Below, one piece after another: positions 20,017-29,242 of a DNA stretch of 64,000 nt (within the stretch, counting starts at the first letter, position 1; each line of letters begins with the position of its first letter). Both the position numbers and the translations under genes were made by a program. This DNA comes from Isosphaeraceae bacterium EP7. GTDB lineage: Bacteria; Planctomycetota; Planctomycetia; Isosphaerales; Isosphaeraceae. Under the pieces are notes generated by a model. The model made no database searches and was not told where the DNA came from. It worked only from the letters and a program-made list of their open reading frames with translations. The DNA lies in the NCBI GenBank assembly GCA_038400315.1, contig CP151667.1, positions 3,917,174 through 3,981,173 of the forward strand, given 5' to 3'.

Positions 20017-20121
20017 TTTTCTTTCTCTTCCATCAAGGGCCGTCGGCGATCGCTCGAACGCTCGGGTGCGTGATGGCGGGATCGAGCCGTAGCGGCCCAT
20101 CCGCCAGAGGGAACGCCCGCG

Positions 20122-21645
20122 ATGAGCACCGGCGAGCACGAGCACGAGACTGCGGTCTCGGCCGAAGATCCTCGCATCGAGTCCGAGGAGCAGGGCAGCG
20201 GGGCCACTACGGCCACCGAAGAAGCCCCTGCCAAGCGTAAGCTCGATCTGGACGTTCAGATCAGCGACGCCGGGCCTTGCAAGAAGCACCTGAAGGTGGC
20301 CATCCCTCGGGCCGACGTCGACAAGGAGTTCGACGAGTCCTTCGGGACCATGAAGCGTCAGGCGCAGGTCCCCGGCTTCCGGCCCGGCCGTGCCCCGCGT
20401 CAGTTGGTCGAGAAGCGCTTCCGCAAGGAAGTCTCTGGCCAGGTCAAGTCGAACCTGCTCATGGCCTGCCTTGAGCAGCTCGACACCGACTATAAGCTGA
20501 AGCCGATCACGTCGCCTCAGCTTGACGTCGAGGCCATCGAGATCCCCGAGACGGGGCCGATGCTCTTCGAGCTGGATATCGAAGTCCAGCCCGAGTTCTC
20601 GCTGCCAGCCTACAAGGCCCTCTCGGTCAAGCGGCCCGTCCGCCAGGTCACCGAGGCCGACATCGACGGTCAGGTGCAGGCGTTCCTGGAACGCTATGCC
20701 CAGCTCGTCCCCAAGCTTGAGGGTGGCGCCGAGGTTGGCGACTATGTCACGGCCAATCTGAACTTCCACCTCGACGGCAAGACGCTCAACGAGGTCAAGG
20801 AAGTCCAGTTCCGCCTCTATCCCGAGCTGCGGTTCCAGGATGGCGTCGTCCCCGACGCCGCCGGTGCCCTGGCCGGAGTGAAGGCCGACGAGAGCCGCGA
20901 GACGACCGCCATCATCGGCTCGTCGTCCCCCAGCCCCGAGCTGCGTGGCAAGACCATCGCCGTGACCTTCCAGGTCCTCGACCTGAAGCGTCTGCGGCTC
21001 CCCGAGGTCGACGCCGCCTTCTTCGAAATGACGGGCTTCGACGACCTGGCCGACCTCCGCGAAGCCCTCAAGGGCATGCTCGGTCGCCGCTACGAATTCC
21101 AGGCCCGCCAGGATGTCCGCAAGCAGATCCTCGATGCCCTGGTCTCCGAGACCAACTTCGAGCTGCCCATCGACCTCGTCGGCCGCCAGGAACGCGGGAC
21201 CGTCCGCCGGATGGTCGCCGAGCTGCGTGACAGCGGCCTCTCCGAGTCGCAGATCCGCGCCCGCGAGGCCGAGATCCGCGCCAACGCTCACGAGAGCACG
21301 CTGCGGAGCCTGAAGGAATTCTTCATCCTCTCGCAGATCGCCGAGGTCGAAGAGGTGAAGGTCGAGGAAGCCGATTTCGAGCAGGAAATCGAGGCGATGG
21401 CCGCCAGGACGGATGAGAGCCCCAGGCGCATCCGTGCCCGGATCGAGAAGGAAAACCTGGCCGACTCGCTGGCCACGCAGATCCTCGAACGCAAGACCAT
21501 CGACCGCATCCTCGAGTTCACCAAGGTCGAAGACGTTCCCCTCGTCCTCGAGGAACGCGACGTCGAGACCCTCGACGAGGCGGCCGTGGCCGCCCCGCTG
21601 GAATCCCCCGAGACAACCCCCGAGCCGACCGAAGGCCAGGGTTGA
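20122..21645 (+). CDS. tig: Trigger factor
   Basis: A 507-residue ribosome-associated chaperone and peptidyl-prolyl isomerase. After an acidic 45-residue N-terminal extension comes the ribosome-binding domain with the signature GFRPGRAPRQLVEKRF. It is followed by the FKBP-type PPIase domain (AQLVPKLEGGAEVGDYVTANL) and the long helical arm domain (VRKQILDALVSETNFELPIDLV). The N-terminal extension and the acidic C-terminal tail make it longer than the E. coli protein (432 residues). It precedes clpP, as in many bacteria, linking nascent-chain folding with Clp proteolysis. Confidence 0.95.
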   Translation: MSTGEHEHETAVSAEDPRIESEEQGSGATTATEEAPAKRKLDLDVQISDAGPCKKHLKVAIPRADVDKEFDESFGTMKRQAQVPGFRPGRAPRQLVEKRFRKEVSGQVKSNLLMACLEQLDTDYKLKPITSPQLDVEAIEIPETGPMLFELDIEVQPEFSLPAYKALSVKRPVRQVTEADIDGQVQAFLERYAQLVPKLEGGAEVGDYVTANLNFHLDGKTLNEVKEVQFRLYPELRFQDGVVPDAAGALAGVKADESRETTAIIGSSSPSPELRGKTIAVTFQVLDLKRLRLPEVDAAFFEMTGFDDLADLREALKGMLGRRYEFQARQDVRKQILDALVSETNFELPIDLVGRQERGTVRRMVAELRDSGLSESQIRAREAEIRANAHESTLRSLKEFFILSQIAEVEEVKVEEADFEQEIEAMAARTDESPRRIRARIEKENLADSLATQILERKTIDRILEFTKVEDVPLVLEERDVETLDEAAVAAPLESPETTPEPTEGQG

Positions 21646-21721
21646 GCCAGGGAAGGCAATCAGGGCCGTGACCTCACGGCCTGAGTGTTCCGAGCGTCTG
21701 CCCCTCTTCCACTCGTCCAGT

Positions 21722-21751
21722 ACCCCCCGGCGCCGCGCGGCGCCCGGGGGT
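21722..21751 (+). terminator. GC-rich hairpin between tig and clpP1
   Basis: ACCCCCCGGCGCC and GGCGCCCGGGGGT face each other around GCGC. There is no T-tract. It lies only 22 bases before the clpP1 start, so it could terminate, attenuate or mask translation initiation. Confidence 0.45.
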
Positions 21752-21773
21752 CGCGCCCCGGAGGATGTCGCCG

Positions 21774-22424
21774 ATGTTCGACCAGCATCCGCTCGCCAGC
21801 CCCACGATCCAGCGCTATAAAGACTATGCGCGCCAGCGCCAGATGACCCTCGGCGACTTGCTCCTGGAGAACCGGATCATCTTCCTCGAAGGTGTGATCC
21901 GCGACGACTCGGCCAACGCCACGGTCATGAAGCTGCTCTACCTGCAATTCGAGAATCGATCGCAGGGTATCTCCTTCTACATCAACAGCCCGGGCGGCAG
22001 CGTCAGCGCCACCCTGGCCATTTACGACACGATGCAGTTCATCGACTGCCCGATCGCCACCTATTGCATTGGCATGGCGGCCTCCGGCGGTGCGGTGCTG
22101 CTGGCCGGCGGTGCCAAGGGCAAGCGGTACTCGCTGCCGCACTCCAAGATCATGATCCACCAGCCCTATGGGCAGGTCGGCGGCCAGATCTCCGACATCG
22201 AGATCCAGGCCCGCGAGATCATGGACAACAAGCGGATCATCAACGAGATCCTCGCCAAGCACACCGGCCAGCCCTTCGACGTCGTGGCCCGCGACACCGA
22301 GCGCGACCGCTACCTCACGGCGATCCAGGCCAAGGAATACGGCGTCGTCGACGAGGTGGTCGGCCACATCCCCAGCTCGGCCGTCGCCGGCGGAGCCGGA
22401 GAGGCGGCCAAGCCCAGCGCCTGA
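21774..22424 (+). CDS. clpP: ATP-dependent Clp protease proteolytic subunit, first copy
   Basis: A 216-residue serine protease that forms the barrel of the ClpXP/ClpAP complexes. The catalytic triad is S104 (GMAASGGAVLL), H129 (KIMIHQPYG) and the Asp of RDTERDRYL. Residues 69-75 (YINSPGG) form the oxyanion region. The start at 21774 is chosen because GGAGG (21760-21764) is nine bases away; the in-frame ATG at 21765 directly abuts it. It differs from the usual MAASMGA by a Gly after the serine. A second clpP follows at 22545, and no clpX is seen downstream in this window. Confidence 0.95.
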   Translation: MFDQHPLASPTIQRYKDYARQRQMTLGDLLLENRIIFLEGVIRDDSANATVMKLLYLQFENRSQGISFYINSPGGSVSATLAIYDTMQFIDCPIATYCIGMAASGGAVLLAGGAKGKRYSLPHSKIMIHQPYGQVGGQISDIEIQAREIMDNKRIINEILAKHTGQPFDVVARDTERDRYLTAIQAKEYGVVDEVVGHIPSSAVAGGAGEAAKPSA

Positions 22425-22544
22425 CCGATTACGAAACGAACCCGAGAACATCGCCGCCGCCGCGTACCGGCCCATATGCCGGCGCGGCGGCCCTCACAAG
22501 ATCCGCGGCCTGCGCCCGACGCCCCACCCCGAGGACCTCAGCTC

Positions 22545-23156
22545 ATGGCACTGATCCCCATCGTGATCGAGCGGAGCGGTCGCGAAGAGCGGGCGATGGA
22601 CATCTACTCGCGCCTGCTCCAGGACCGCATCATCATCCTCGGCACGGCCATCGACGACCACGTCTCCAACTCGATCGTCGCCCAGATGCTCGTGCTTGCC
22701 CACCAGGATGCCAAGGCCGACATCCACCTCTACATCAACAGCCCGGGCGGCAGCGTCACCGCCGGCCTGGCCATCTACGACACGATGCAGTGGGTCCCCT
22801 GCGACGTGGCCACCTACTGCATCGGCCAGTGCGCCAGCATGGGCTCGCTGCTGCTGGCCGCCGGAGCCAAGGGCAAGCGCAACGCCCTGCCGCACGGACG
22901 GATCATGATCCACCAGCCGCTTGCCGGCATGGAAGGCACGGCGACGGAGATCCTGATCCACGCCGAAGAGTTCATGCGGATGAAGAAGCAGCTCAACGGG
23001 ATCTACCAGAAGCACACCGGCCAGACCCTCGAGAAGCTCGAGGCCGACACCGACCGCGACCGCTTCATGTCCCCCGAGGAGGCCCGTGACTACGGCCTCA
23101 TCGATAGCGTGGTCGACCGCGAGCCCCCGGTCACCCTAAATAAAGACGCCATCTGA
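22545..23156 (+). CDS. clpP: ATP-dependent Clp protease proteolytic subunit, second copy
   Basis: A 203-residue ClpP with catalytic S98 ([11 protein letters not shown]), H123 ([10 protein letters not shown]) and the Asp of DTDRDRFMS. It is about 120 bases downstream of the first copy on the same strand and clearly paralogous, but the N-termini differ (this one begins [20 protein letters not shown]). Two unequal ClpP subunits often assemble into mixed tetradecamers in other bacteria, and that is a reasonable inference here. The gene is followed by a terminator at 23192-23230, so the tig-clpP-clpP unit ends here. Confidence 0.95.
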   Translation: MALIPIVIERSGREERAMDIYSRLLQDRIIILGTAIDDHVSNSIVAQMLVLAHQDAKADIHLYINSPGGSVTAGLAIYDTMQWVPCDVATYCIGQCASMGSLLLAAGAKGKRNALPHGRIMIHQPLAGMEGTATEILIHAEEFMRMKKQLNGIYQKHTGQTLEKLEADTDRDRFMSPEEARDYGLIDSVVDREPPVTLNKDAI

Positions 23157-23191
23157 GCCAGGTTGCCCCGCTCGGACGCGACAATCAACAC

Positions 23192-23230
23192 CGGCCCTCG
23201 ACTCCCGCTTGATGCGAGGGTCGAGGGCCG
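23192..23230 (+). terminator. Terminator after second clpP
   Basis: CGGCCCTCGAC (23192-23202) and GTCGAGGGCCG (23220-23230) form an 11-bp stem, with further partial pairing inside. The run after it is TCTGCGTTGT, a weak T-tract. Position 36 bases after the stop supports termination of the tig-clpP operon. Confidence 0.65.
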
Positions 23231-23382
23231 TCTGCGTTGTGTCCATGGCAACCAGAATCGTCGAGAATTCGCGGGATGGAACCTCACGATGGGCGACTTT
23301 CAGAACTCGCCCCGATCGGCCTTGACGGTTCCCGCGAAAACCGTAGTCTATCCCTTGTACCCCGGGTCACCGAGGTACGGAC

Positions 23383-23457
23383 CGGGGCGTAGCGCAGTTT
23401 GGCTAGCGCGCTAGACTGGGGGTCTAGAGGTCGTGGGTTCAAATCCCGCCGCCCCGA
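23383..23457 (+). tRNA. tRNA-Pro (GGG)
   Basis: The acceptor CGGGGCG pairs with CGCCCCG. The D-arm is GCGC...GCGC, the anticodon stem CTAGA/TCTAG with loop CTGGGGG gives GGG at 23418-23420, and the T-arm is GTGGG/CCCGC around TTCAAAT. The discriminator is A. CCA is not encoded, unlike in the tRNA-Gly gene. Confidence 0.96.
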
Positions 23458-23479
23458 TTCTGTGCAAGATGTTCACGTT

Positions 23480-23515
23480 AAAGGGCTTGCGGCCGTGTGC
23501 CGCGAGCCCTTTTTC
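23480..23515 (+). terminator. Rho-independent terminator after tRNA-Pro
   Basis: AAAGGGCTTGCGGC and GCCGCGAGCCCTTT pair with one mismatch around a short loop and are followed directly by a T-rich tract (TTTTTCTTT). This is a textbook terminator for the tRNA transcript. Confidence 0.85.
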
Positions 23516-23997
23516 TTTGCGCCGTGTGACTCATGACACAATTCTGACACAGAGTTGCGGTTGTATTGGTCCTGGGTCGGCCCGAATCTCGGCCACTCAA
23601 TCTACGGTCTCCGCGTCTCGACGTCGTCCGTAAGTCATCAAGGACGGCAAGAATCGATCCTCTTTTCCTTCCGTGTCGGCTGGCGTCGCTGGCGGTGAGA
23701 GACGCTCGCGCTCGGGGCCTTCGACCGTTACACTTCGAGGCATGAGTCCTCCGCTTCGCACCGAGTTCGACTCCATCGACTTCCTCGTCGTCACCCCGCG
23801 CACCCGCAACTGTTCCCTCATCGCAACTTCACCCAGACGTTGAGAAGTCGCCCGACGTCTCTCGGCCTGTCGCGGAAGTGGCGTTTGCCTTCTTGCCCGG
23901 GTTCGATCCGGGGCTGTGGGATGAGACTTCTCATCAACGAACGGCGGGGTCGTCCTCGCGGCCGGACTGCCGGGCGAATCGGGTTGGAGTGACGACC
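23516..23997. other. Intergenic region between tRNA-Pro and aldo/keto reductase
   Basis: About 480 bases with no clear gene. A 33-codon plus-strand ORF starting near 23741 (MSPPLRTEFDSIDFLVVTPR...) may be a scrap of a decayed gene. The position directly after a tRNA is a common integration site, but I found no second copy of the tRNA 3' end in the window. Confidence 0.4.
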
Positions 23998-24993
23998 ATG
24001 GAGTTGGCAACCCTGGGCGAGACCGGCCGGGTCCTCTCGCGGATCGGGCTGGGGCTGGCGGCCCTGGGTCGCCCCGGTTACATCAACCTGGGGCACGCGA
24101 GCGACCTCCGGGGCGACCACGATGTCCCGGCGATGGAGTCGCGAGCATTTTCTGTCCTCGACGCCGCGCATGCGGGCGGGGTCCGCTACTTTGACGCCGC
24201 CCGTTCCTACGGCCGGGCCGAGGAGTTCCTGGCCGGATGGCTGGCCACGCGGCGGATTGCCCCCGCCGCGGTGACGGTCGGGTCGAAGTGGGGCTACACC
24301 TACACCGCGGGCTGGCGGGTCGAGGCCGAGCGGCACGAGGTCAAGGACCACTCGCTCGGCAACCTGCGTCGTCAGGTGGTCGAGAGTCGGGGCCTGCTGG
24401 GGGGGCACCTGGACCTGTATCAGGTCCACTCGGCTACGCCCGGCAGCGGCGTGCTGGATGATGACGCCGTGCTGGAGGAATTGGCCCGGCTGAAGGGGGA
24501 CGGCCTGCGGATCGGACTGTCGCTGTCCGGCCCCGGGCAGTCCGAGACGCTGCGGCGGGCGATGGCCGTGGAGGTCGGGGGCCGGCGGCTGTTCGACGCC
24601 GTCCAGGCCACCTGGAACCTGCTGGAGCCCTCGGCCGGGCCAGCACTCGCCGAGGCGCACGCGGCCGGGATGGGCGTCATCGTCAAGGAGGCGCTGGCCA
24701 ACGGTCGGCTGACGCCGCGGAACGACGACCCGGACTTCGCGTCCAGGCGGCGGGTGCTCGAAGCGGAGTCGTCCCGACTGGGTGCAAGCCTGGACTCCCT
24801 GGCCATGGCCGCCGCGCTGGCCAACCCCTGGGCCGACGTCGTCCTCAGCGGGGCGACCACGGCGGAACAACTCGCCTCGAACCTGGGAGCGTTGGCGGTC
24901 GTGTGGGATGACCGGGCCGGCGAACGAGTCCGTCAGTTGGCCGAATGCCCGGAAGAGTACTGGGCCACACGCTCCAGGCTGCCGTGGAATTGA
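23998..24993 (+). CDS. Aldo/keto reductase
   Basis: A 331-residue NADPH-dependent carbonyl reductase with a TIM-barrel fold. The catalytic tetrad can be read: Asp and Tyr in YFDAARSYGRAEE, Lys in GSKWGY, His in YQVHSA. The C-terminal cofactor-binding part has SLAMAAALANPWADVVLSGA. GGAGTG precedes the ATG at 23998; a longer frame upstream has no such support. The substrate cannot be told. A GC-rich hairpin follows the stop. Confidence 0.9.
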   Translation: MELATLGETGRVLSRIGLGLAALGRPGYINLGHASDLRGDHDVPAMESRAFSVLDAAHAGGVRYFDAARSYGRAEEFLAGWLATRRIAPAAVTVGSKWGYTYTAGWRVEAERHEVKDHSLGNLRRQVVESRGLLGGHLDLYQVHSATPGSGVLDDDAVLEELARLKGDGLRIGLSLSGPGQSETLRRAMAVEVGGRRLFDAVQATWNLLEPSAGPALAEAHAAGMGVIVKEALANGRLTPRNDDPDFASRRRVLEAESSRLGASLDSLAMAAALANPWADVVLSGATTAEQLASNLGALAVVWDDRAGERVRQLAECPEEYWATRSRLPWN

Positions 24994-25006
24994 GCGGAGA
25001 CCTCCG

Positions 25007-25036
25007 GGGTCCGCCGAGCTTCCTGGCGGCGGACCC
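25007..25036 (+). terminator. Hairpin after aldo/keto reductase gene
   Basis: GGGTCCGCCG (25007-25016) and CGGCGGACCC (25027-25036) form a perfect 10-bp stem with a 10-base loop, 14 bases after the stop. There is no T-tract. Confidence 0.5.
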
Positions 25037-25115
25037 GGAAATGGACGCGGTCCAGCGATAAGGCCTCGGTGCCCTATCAAATCGCCCGCGAAGGCTTCAC
25101 TCGGGAGATCGGACC

Positions 25116-25883
25116 TTGACGAAGTCGAGGAGGCGCGATGTCGAGCAGGTGGCGGAGACCGGCGGGCGGGGTGTTCGCCCGAAGTTCGTAGAGCTCCGCG
25201 CTTGGTACGAACTGGGCAGGCTGAATCCGGCCGGGCCCGGAGAGCTCGCCGCGGGGGCGCGTAAACTCGGGCTCGCGCGCGAGATCGGCCCGGCGACGCT
25301 GCGCAAGGCGAGGCAGTTTGCTCGCACCTATTCGGCCTCCGAGTTGGAGGCATTGCTGGCCCAACGCACCGGGCGCGGCAAGGCCCTGCGCTGGTGCCAC
25401 GTCCGCGAGCTCGTCGCCGTCGAGGACCGCGGGGTCCGGGCCGAACTGGAGCGTCAGGTCGCCTCCCGGGGCTGGTCGGTCCGCGAGCTCCGCGAAGAGA
25501 TCCGCCGGGCCAGGGGGGGCGGACGGGGGTCCGAGGGGGGACGCAAGCATCGCCGGCCGGCGTCCGCCGAGGCCGGCCTCGCGCGGGTCATCGAGACGTG
25601 CGAGGCCTGGCTCCGGTTCCGGGAGACGGTCGTGGCAGTCGAGAAGGTCGGGCTGCTCGCCATGCTAGGCGAGGCCGCGGTGGCCGATCCCGGCGAGTCG
25701 CTCCTCGATCGGATGAGGTCCGCCGAGAGGGTACTCGCGAAAGTCGCCTTCGAGGCACGCACCCTAGGGGGCGTGATTGAGGCTCATCGGACTTCGGCCG
25801 AGGCCTCGATCGTGAAGCGAGCCGCCTCGGAAAAGGCGGAGGCTAGGCGACGGAAGAGGGCCGCCGGAGCCGGGAAGTCTTGA
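25116..25883 (+). CDS. DUF1016 N-terminal-like protein
   Basis: A 255-residue basic protein. The only start with a ribosome-binding site is TTG at 25116, preceded by GGGAG. Residues about 20-130 resemble the winged-helix-like N-terminal domain of DUF1016/YhcG nucleases: a helix LRKARQFARTYSASELEALL, then LRWCHVRELVAVEDRGVRAE and the hallmark GWSVRELREEI. The C-terminal nuclease domain of DUF1016 is absent. A long helical, Arg/Ala-rich tail follows. DNA binding is plausible but inferred. It opens the DUF1257/DUF2997/AAA cassette, separated from it by about 140 bases. Confidence 0.55.
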   Translation: MTKSRRRDVEQVAETGGRGVRPKFVELRAWYELGRLNPAGPGELAAGARKLGLAREIGPATLRKARQFARTYSASELEALLAQRTGRGKALRWCHVRELVAVEDRGVRAELERQVASRGWSVRELREEIRRARGGGRGSEGGRKHRRPASAEAGLARVIETCEAWLRFRETVVAVEKVGLLAMLGEAAVADPGESLLDRMRSAERVLAKVAFEARTLGGVIEAHRTSAEASIVKRAASEKAEARRRKRAAGAGKS

Positions 25884-26025
25884 CGGACGATCACCGCCCA
25901 GTGCAGTCCGGGATCGAGGCCGCCGCTTAAATTCGGGGCGTTTCCCGTCATCAATCGGTGAAGCCGGATGCCTAGCATCCGACTCTCCCCGATCCCGATG
26001 TGAGACCACCCCGGAGCACCGCCGC

Positions 26026-26394
26026 ATGAGCCACGTCGTCACCGTCCAGGCCGAGGTCCGCGACCCGGTCGCCGTCGCCGCCTCCTGCCGCAGGCTCGGG
26101 CTGCCCGAGCCCGTCCGCGGCACCGCCCACCTGTTCGAGCGTCCCGCCGCCGGGCTGCTCGTCCGCCTGCCCGGCTGGCTCTACCCCTTGGTCGTCCAAC
26201 CCGAGGACGGGCGGCTGGAGTACGACCACTACGAGGGCCGCTGGGGCGACCCCGCCCAGCTCGGCCGCTTCCTCCAGGCCTACGCCCTGGAGAAGGCCAC
26301 CCTGGAGGCACGCAAACGCGGCCACTCCGTGCTCGAGACCCACCTGGCCGACAGCTCCGTCCGGCTGTCCATCCGCGTGGGGGCCGGCTCATGA
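26026..26394 (+). CDS. DUF1257 (Ycf35-like) protein
   Basis: A 122-residue protein beginning MSHVVTVQAEVRD, the standard opening of DUF1257. It has the conserved EYDHYEGRWGDPAQLGRFLQ block and the AYALEKATLEARKRGHSVLE helix. The stop overlaps the start of the DUF2997 gene by four bases (ATGA), so translation is probably coupled. The pair is found next to a Ycf46-like AAA ATPase in cyanobacteria, planctomycetes and some phages. The joint function is unknown. Confidence 0.85.
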   Translation: MSHVVTVQAEVRDPVAVAASCRRLGLPEPVRGTAHLFERPAAGLLVRLPGWLYPLVVQPEDGRLEYDHYEGRWGDPAQLGRFLQAYALEKATLEARKRGHSVLETHLADSSVRLSIRVGAGS

Positions 26395-26585
26395 CCCGCT
26401 ACATCGAGGTCACCGTCGACCCCCTCGGGCGCACGACGGTGCGCACCGCGGGCTTCGCCGGGCCGTCCTGCCGCGAGGCCTCGCGGTTCGTCGAGGCGGC
26501 CCTGGGCACGGCCACCGCCGAGGTGCTCACCGCCGAATTCCACCGGACGCAGCAGGCCGACCAGCCGCTGCGGCAGTCCAGCTGA
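26391..26585 (+). CDS. DUF2997 protein
   Basis: A 64-residue protein (MTRYIEVTVDPLGRTTVRTA, then GFAGPSCREASRFVEAALGT) matching the short DUF2997 family in length and in the opening beta-hairpin (I-x-V-x-V-x-P-x-G) with the GPSC.EAS.F.E..LG helix. Its ATG overlaps the DUF1257 stop. It is most likely a subunit or cofactor of the neighbouring AAA protein, by context only. Confidence 0.82.
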   Translation: MTRYIEVTVDPLGRTTVRTAGFAGPSCREASRFVEAALGTATAEVLTAEFHRTQQADQPLRQSS

Positions 26586-26647
26586 ACTCGGCCACGTCCC
26601 ACCCTCGCCTCAATACCCCCATCTCCACATCACCGAGGAGTCTTTCC

Positions 26648-28144
26648 ATGACGCTCTCCGAGCGCCTGTCCGAGTACGTGCGCGCCTGCTTCACCGGCCT
26701 CTGGGTCCGCTCCCGCGAGCACGCCGACGCCCTGGCCGAGATCGCCGCGATGTGCCGCGACAACGGCTGGTCCCTGGCCACCTGGGACGTCGAGCATGGG
26801 CTGAGCGTCGCCGGCCAGCCCGACGCACCGGCCGGCATGGCCGCCGATCCCCTGGCCGCCGTCCGCGCGATGGCCGCCCTGGCCACCCCCGGCGGCACGG
26901 CGCTGCTGGTGCTCGTCAACTTCCACCGCTTCCTCGCCTCCGCCGAGGTCGCCCAGGCCCTCGACGCCCAGGTCCACGCCGGCAGGCAGTCCCGCACCTT
27001 CGCCGTCATCCTGGCGCCGGTCGTCCAGCTGCCCGCCGAGCTGGAGACGCTCTTCGCCGTCGTCGACCACGAGCTGCCCGGCCGCGACCAGCTGGGGGCC
27101 ATCGCCCGCGGGGTGGCCACCGAGCCCGGCGAGCTGCCCGACGGCGACGGCCTGGCCGCCGTGCTCGACGCGGCGGCGGGGCTGACGCGGCTGGAGGCGG
27201 AGAACGCCTTCAGCCTGTCGCTGGTCCGCCACGGCCGCCTGGCCCCCGAGGTCCTCTGGGAGCTGAAGGCCGCCTCGCTGGGGGCCTCGGGCCTGCTGTC
27301 GCTGCACCGCGGCGAGGGGTCGTTCGCCGACCTGGGCGGCCTGGACGCCCTGAAGCAGTTCTGCTCGCGGTCGCTGCGGCGGGGCGTGGGCCACGCGGAG
27401 GCCCTGCCGCGGGGCGTGCTGCTGCTGGGGGTGCCGGGCACGGGCAAGAGCGCCTTCGCCCGCGCCCTGGGCAACGAGACCGGCCGGCCGACGCTGACCC
27501 TCGACGTCGGGTCGCTGATGGGCTCGCTCGTCGGCCAGACCGAGGCGCAGGTGCGTCAGGCGTTGCAGGTCGCCGACGCGATGGCGCCGTGCATCCTCTT
27601 CTGCGACGAGCTGGAGAAGGGGCTGGCCGGCGTCGGCTCCGGCTCGCGCTCCGACGGCGGCGTCTCGGCGCGGCTCTTCGGCACGCTGCTGACCTGGATG
27701 GCCGACCGCAGGAGCGACGTCTACTTCGTCGGCACGGCCAACGACATCTCGGCGCTGCCGCCGGAGTTCGCCCGCGCCGAGCGGCTCGACGCGGTCTACT
27801 TCCTCGACCTGCCCGGGGCCGCCGAGAAGGAGGCGATCTGGCGGATGTACGCGGGCCGCTTCGGCCTCGACCCCGGGCAGCCGCGGCCCTCCGACCGCGA
27901 CTGGACCGGGGCGGAGATCCGGGCGTGCTGCCGCCTGGCGGCGTTGCTGGAGGTGCCGCTGGCCGAGGCGGCGGCCAGCATCGTGCCGGTGGCCACCACC
28001 GCGGGCGAGTCGATCGAGCGGCTGCGGTCCTGGGCCGCCGGGCGCTGCCTGTCCGCCGACCGCCCCGGCCTCTACACCCGGGCCATCGCGGCCCCGGGTC
28101 GCACCGGCCGCGGCATCCGCCGCGCCGACCCGTCGTCCAACTGA
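26648..28144 (+). CDS. Ycf46-like AAA+ ATPase
   Basis: A 498-residue ATPase. Residues 1-230 form the N-terminal domain seen in Ycf46 proteins (an RLSEYVRACFTGLWVRSREH opening, a degenerate NTPase-like region). The AAA+ core starts with GVPGTGKS, where K267 binds ATP phosphate. Walker B follows in ILFCDELEKGL, and the second-region features include VYFVGTANDISALPPEFARA. The C-terminal lid is about residues 390-480. Cyanobacterial Ycf46 has been linked to photosynthetic regulation, but the family also occurs in non-photosynthetic bacteria and phages. It is the motor of this small cassette, whose role is not known. Confidence 0.87.
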   Translation: MTLSERLSEYVRACFTGLWVRSREHADALAEIAAMCRDNGWSLATWDVEHGLSVAGQPDAPAGMAADPLAAVRAMAALATPGGTALLVLVNFHRFLASAEVAQALDAQVHAGRQSRTFAVILAPVVQLPAELETLFAVVDHELPGRDQLGAIARGVATEPGELPDGDGLAAVLDAAAGLTRLEAENAFSLSLVRHGRLAPEVLWELKAASLGASGLLSLHRGEGSFADLGGLDALKQFCSRSLRRGVGHAEALPRGVLLLGVPGTGKSAFARALGNETGRPTLTLDVGSLMGSLVGQTEAQVRQALQVADAMAPCILFCDELEKGLAGVGSGSRSDGGVSARLFGTLLTWMADRRSDVYFVGTANDISALPPEFARAERLDAVYFLDLPGAAEKEAIWRMYAGRFGLDPGQPRPSDRDWTGAEIRACCRLAALLEVPLAEAAASIVPVATTAGESIERLRSWAAGRCLSADRPGLYTRAIAAPGRTGRGIRRADPSSN

Positions 28145-28261
28145 CCCCGAAGTCCCTTCCTTCAGGACGGGTCCCGTTCGATCGCATCAACCCCACCCCC
28201 GCCACCCGGGGCGCTCGGCCCGCACGCCGATTGCCCCTCCACATCACCAGGACAAGCACCC

Positions 28262-29242
28262 ATGACCACGATGATCGACGATGTCAGGACCCAAGCACGG
28301 CCATCGGCCGCCGCCCCCGCGGCCGAGCGGCTGCGCGCCACCATGGCCGCCGCCCGCGTCTCGTTCACCTGGATGGGCACCCGCAAGGCCCTCTCCGCCG
28401 ACCAGAACGCACGCGCCGCGGAGGCCTTCGGCGCCGAGGGACGGTCGCTGTCCGCCGGCAAGAAGCTCCTCGACACCGGCCACGAGGCCTTCCGCGCCGT
28501 CACCGCCATCCGCGGCCGCATCGACGCCTACTGGAAGGGCGTCTCGCTGCCGTTCCCCGAGCCCGGCGTGCGGCTCGTCCGCCACGCCGACCTGGAGGAC
28601 TTCGCCGCCGCGATGGCCGCCTCCAGAGCCGAGCTCGACGCCGCGGTGGCCGCCCTCGACCGCCGCTACGCCGGCCTGGTCGCCGCCGCCCGGTTGCGGC
28701 TGGGCACGCTCTTCGACGCGGCCGACTACCCGGCCTCGCTGGCCGGCCTGTTCGCCGTGGAGTGGTCGTTCCCCTCCGTCGAGCCGCCGGAGTACCTCGC
28801 CGGGCTCTGCCCGGGGCTCTACGAGGCCGAGCGGGCCCGCGCCTCGGCGCGGTTCGAGGAGGCGGTGCAGCTGGCCGAGCGGGCCTTCGCCGAGGAGTTC
28901 GCCCGCCTGGTGGAGCACCTCTGCGAGCGGCTGGAGGGCCGCGACGGGTCGGGCCAACCCAAGGTCTTCCGCGACTCGGCGGTGGAGGGCCTGTCGGCGT
29001 TCTTCGGCCGATTCCGGGCGCTGAATGTCAGCTCCGACGCCCAGCTGGAGGAGCTCGTCGCCCGGGCCCAGCGGCTCGTCGGCGGCGTCTCGGCGCAGGA
29101 CCTGCGCGACGGCGACGGCCTGCGTCGGCGCGTGGCCGAGGGCCTGGGGCGGGTGGGCCAGGGCCTCGACGGGCTGCTGGCGGACCGGCCGCGGCGGCGG
29201 ATCGTCCGGTCGACCGCGTCCTCGGCGACGGGGGAGGCGTGA
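28262..29242 (+). CDS. Conserved helical protein of the AAA cassette
   Basis: A 326-residue mostly helical protein without membrane segments. Conserved-looking blocks are WMGTRKALSADQNARAAEAF, SLSAGKKLLDTGHEAFRAVT, SLPFPEPGVRLVR, and PKVFRDSAVEGLSAFFGRFR. It has the look of a family that recurs beside Ycf46-like ATPases in planctomycetes, with some similarity in type to phage DUF3150 proteins, which I cannot confirm. Its stop overlaps the next start (TGATG), indicating coupled translation. No function is assigned. Confidence 0.7.
   Translation: MTTMIDDVRTQARPSAAAPAAERLRATMAAARVSFTWMGTRKALSADQNARAAEAFGAEGRSLSAGKKLLDTGHEAFRAVTAIRGRIDAYWKGVSLPFPEPGVRLVRHADLEDFAAAMAASRAELDAAVAALDRRYAGLVAAARLRLGTLFDAADYPASLAGLFAVEWSFPSVEPPEYLAGLCPGLYEAERARASARFEEAVQLAERAFAEEFARLVEHLCERLEGRDGSGQPKVFRDSAVEGLSAFFGRFRALNVSSDAQLEELVARAQRLVGGVSAQDLRDGDGLRRRVAEGLGRVGQGLDGLLADRPRRRIVRSTASSATGEA

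Noticed and set aside
23383-23457. tRNA-Pro as an integration site with a flanking direct repeat
   Set aside because: I found no second copy of the tRNA 3' end in the window; the idea is kept only as a possibility.
26752-29241. Open frame of about 830 codons running ahead of the 81-residue protein in the same frame
   Set aside because: Arg/Gly/Ala-rich shadow of the AAA and helical-protein genes; only the last 81 codons, from 29242, look like protein.
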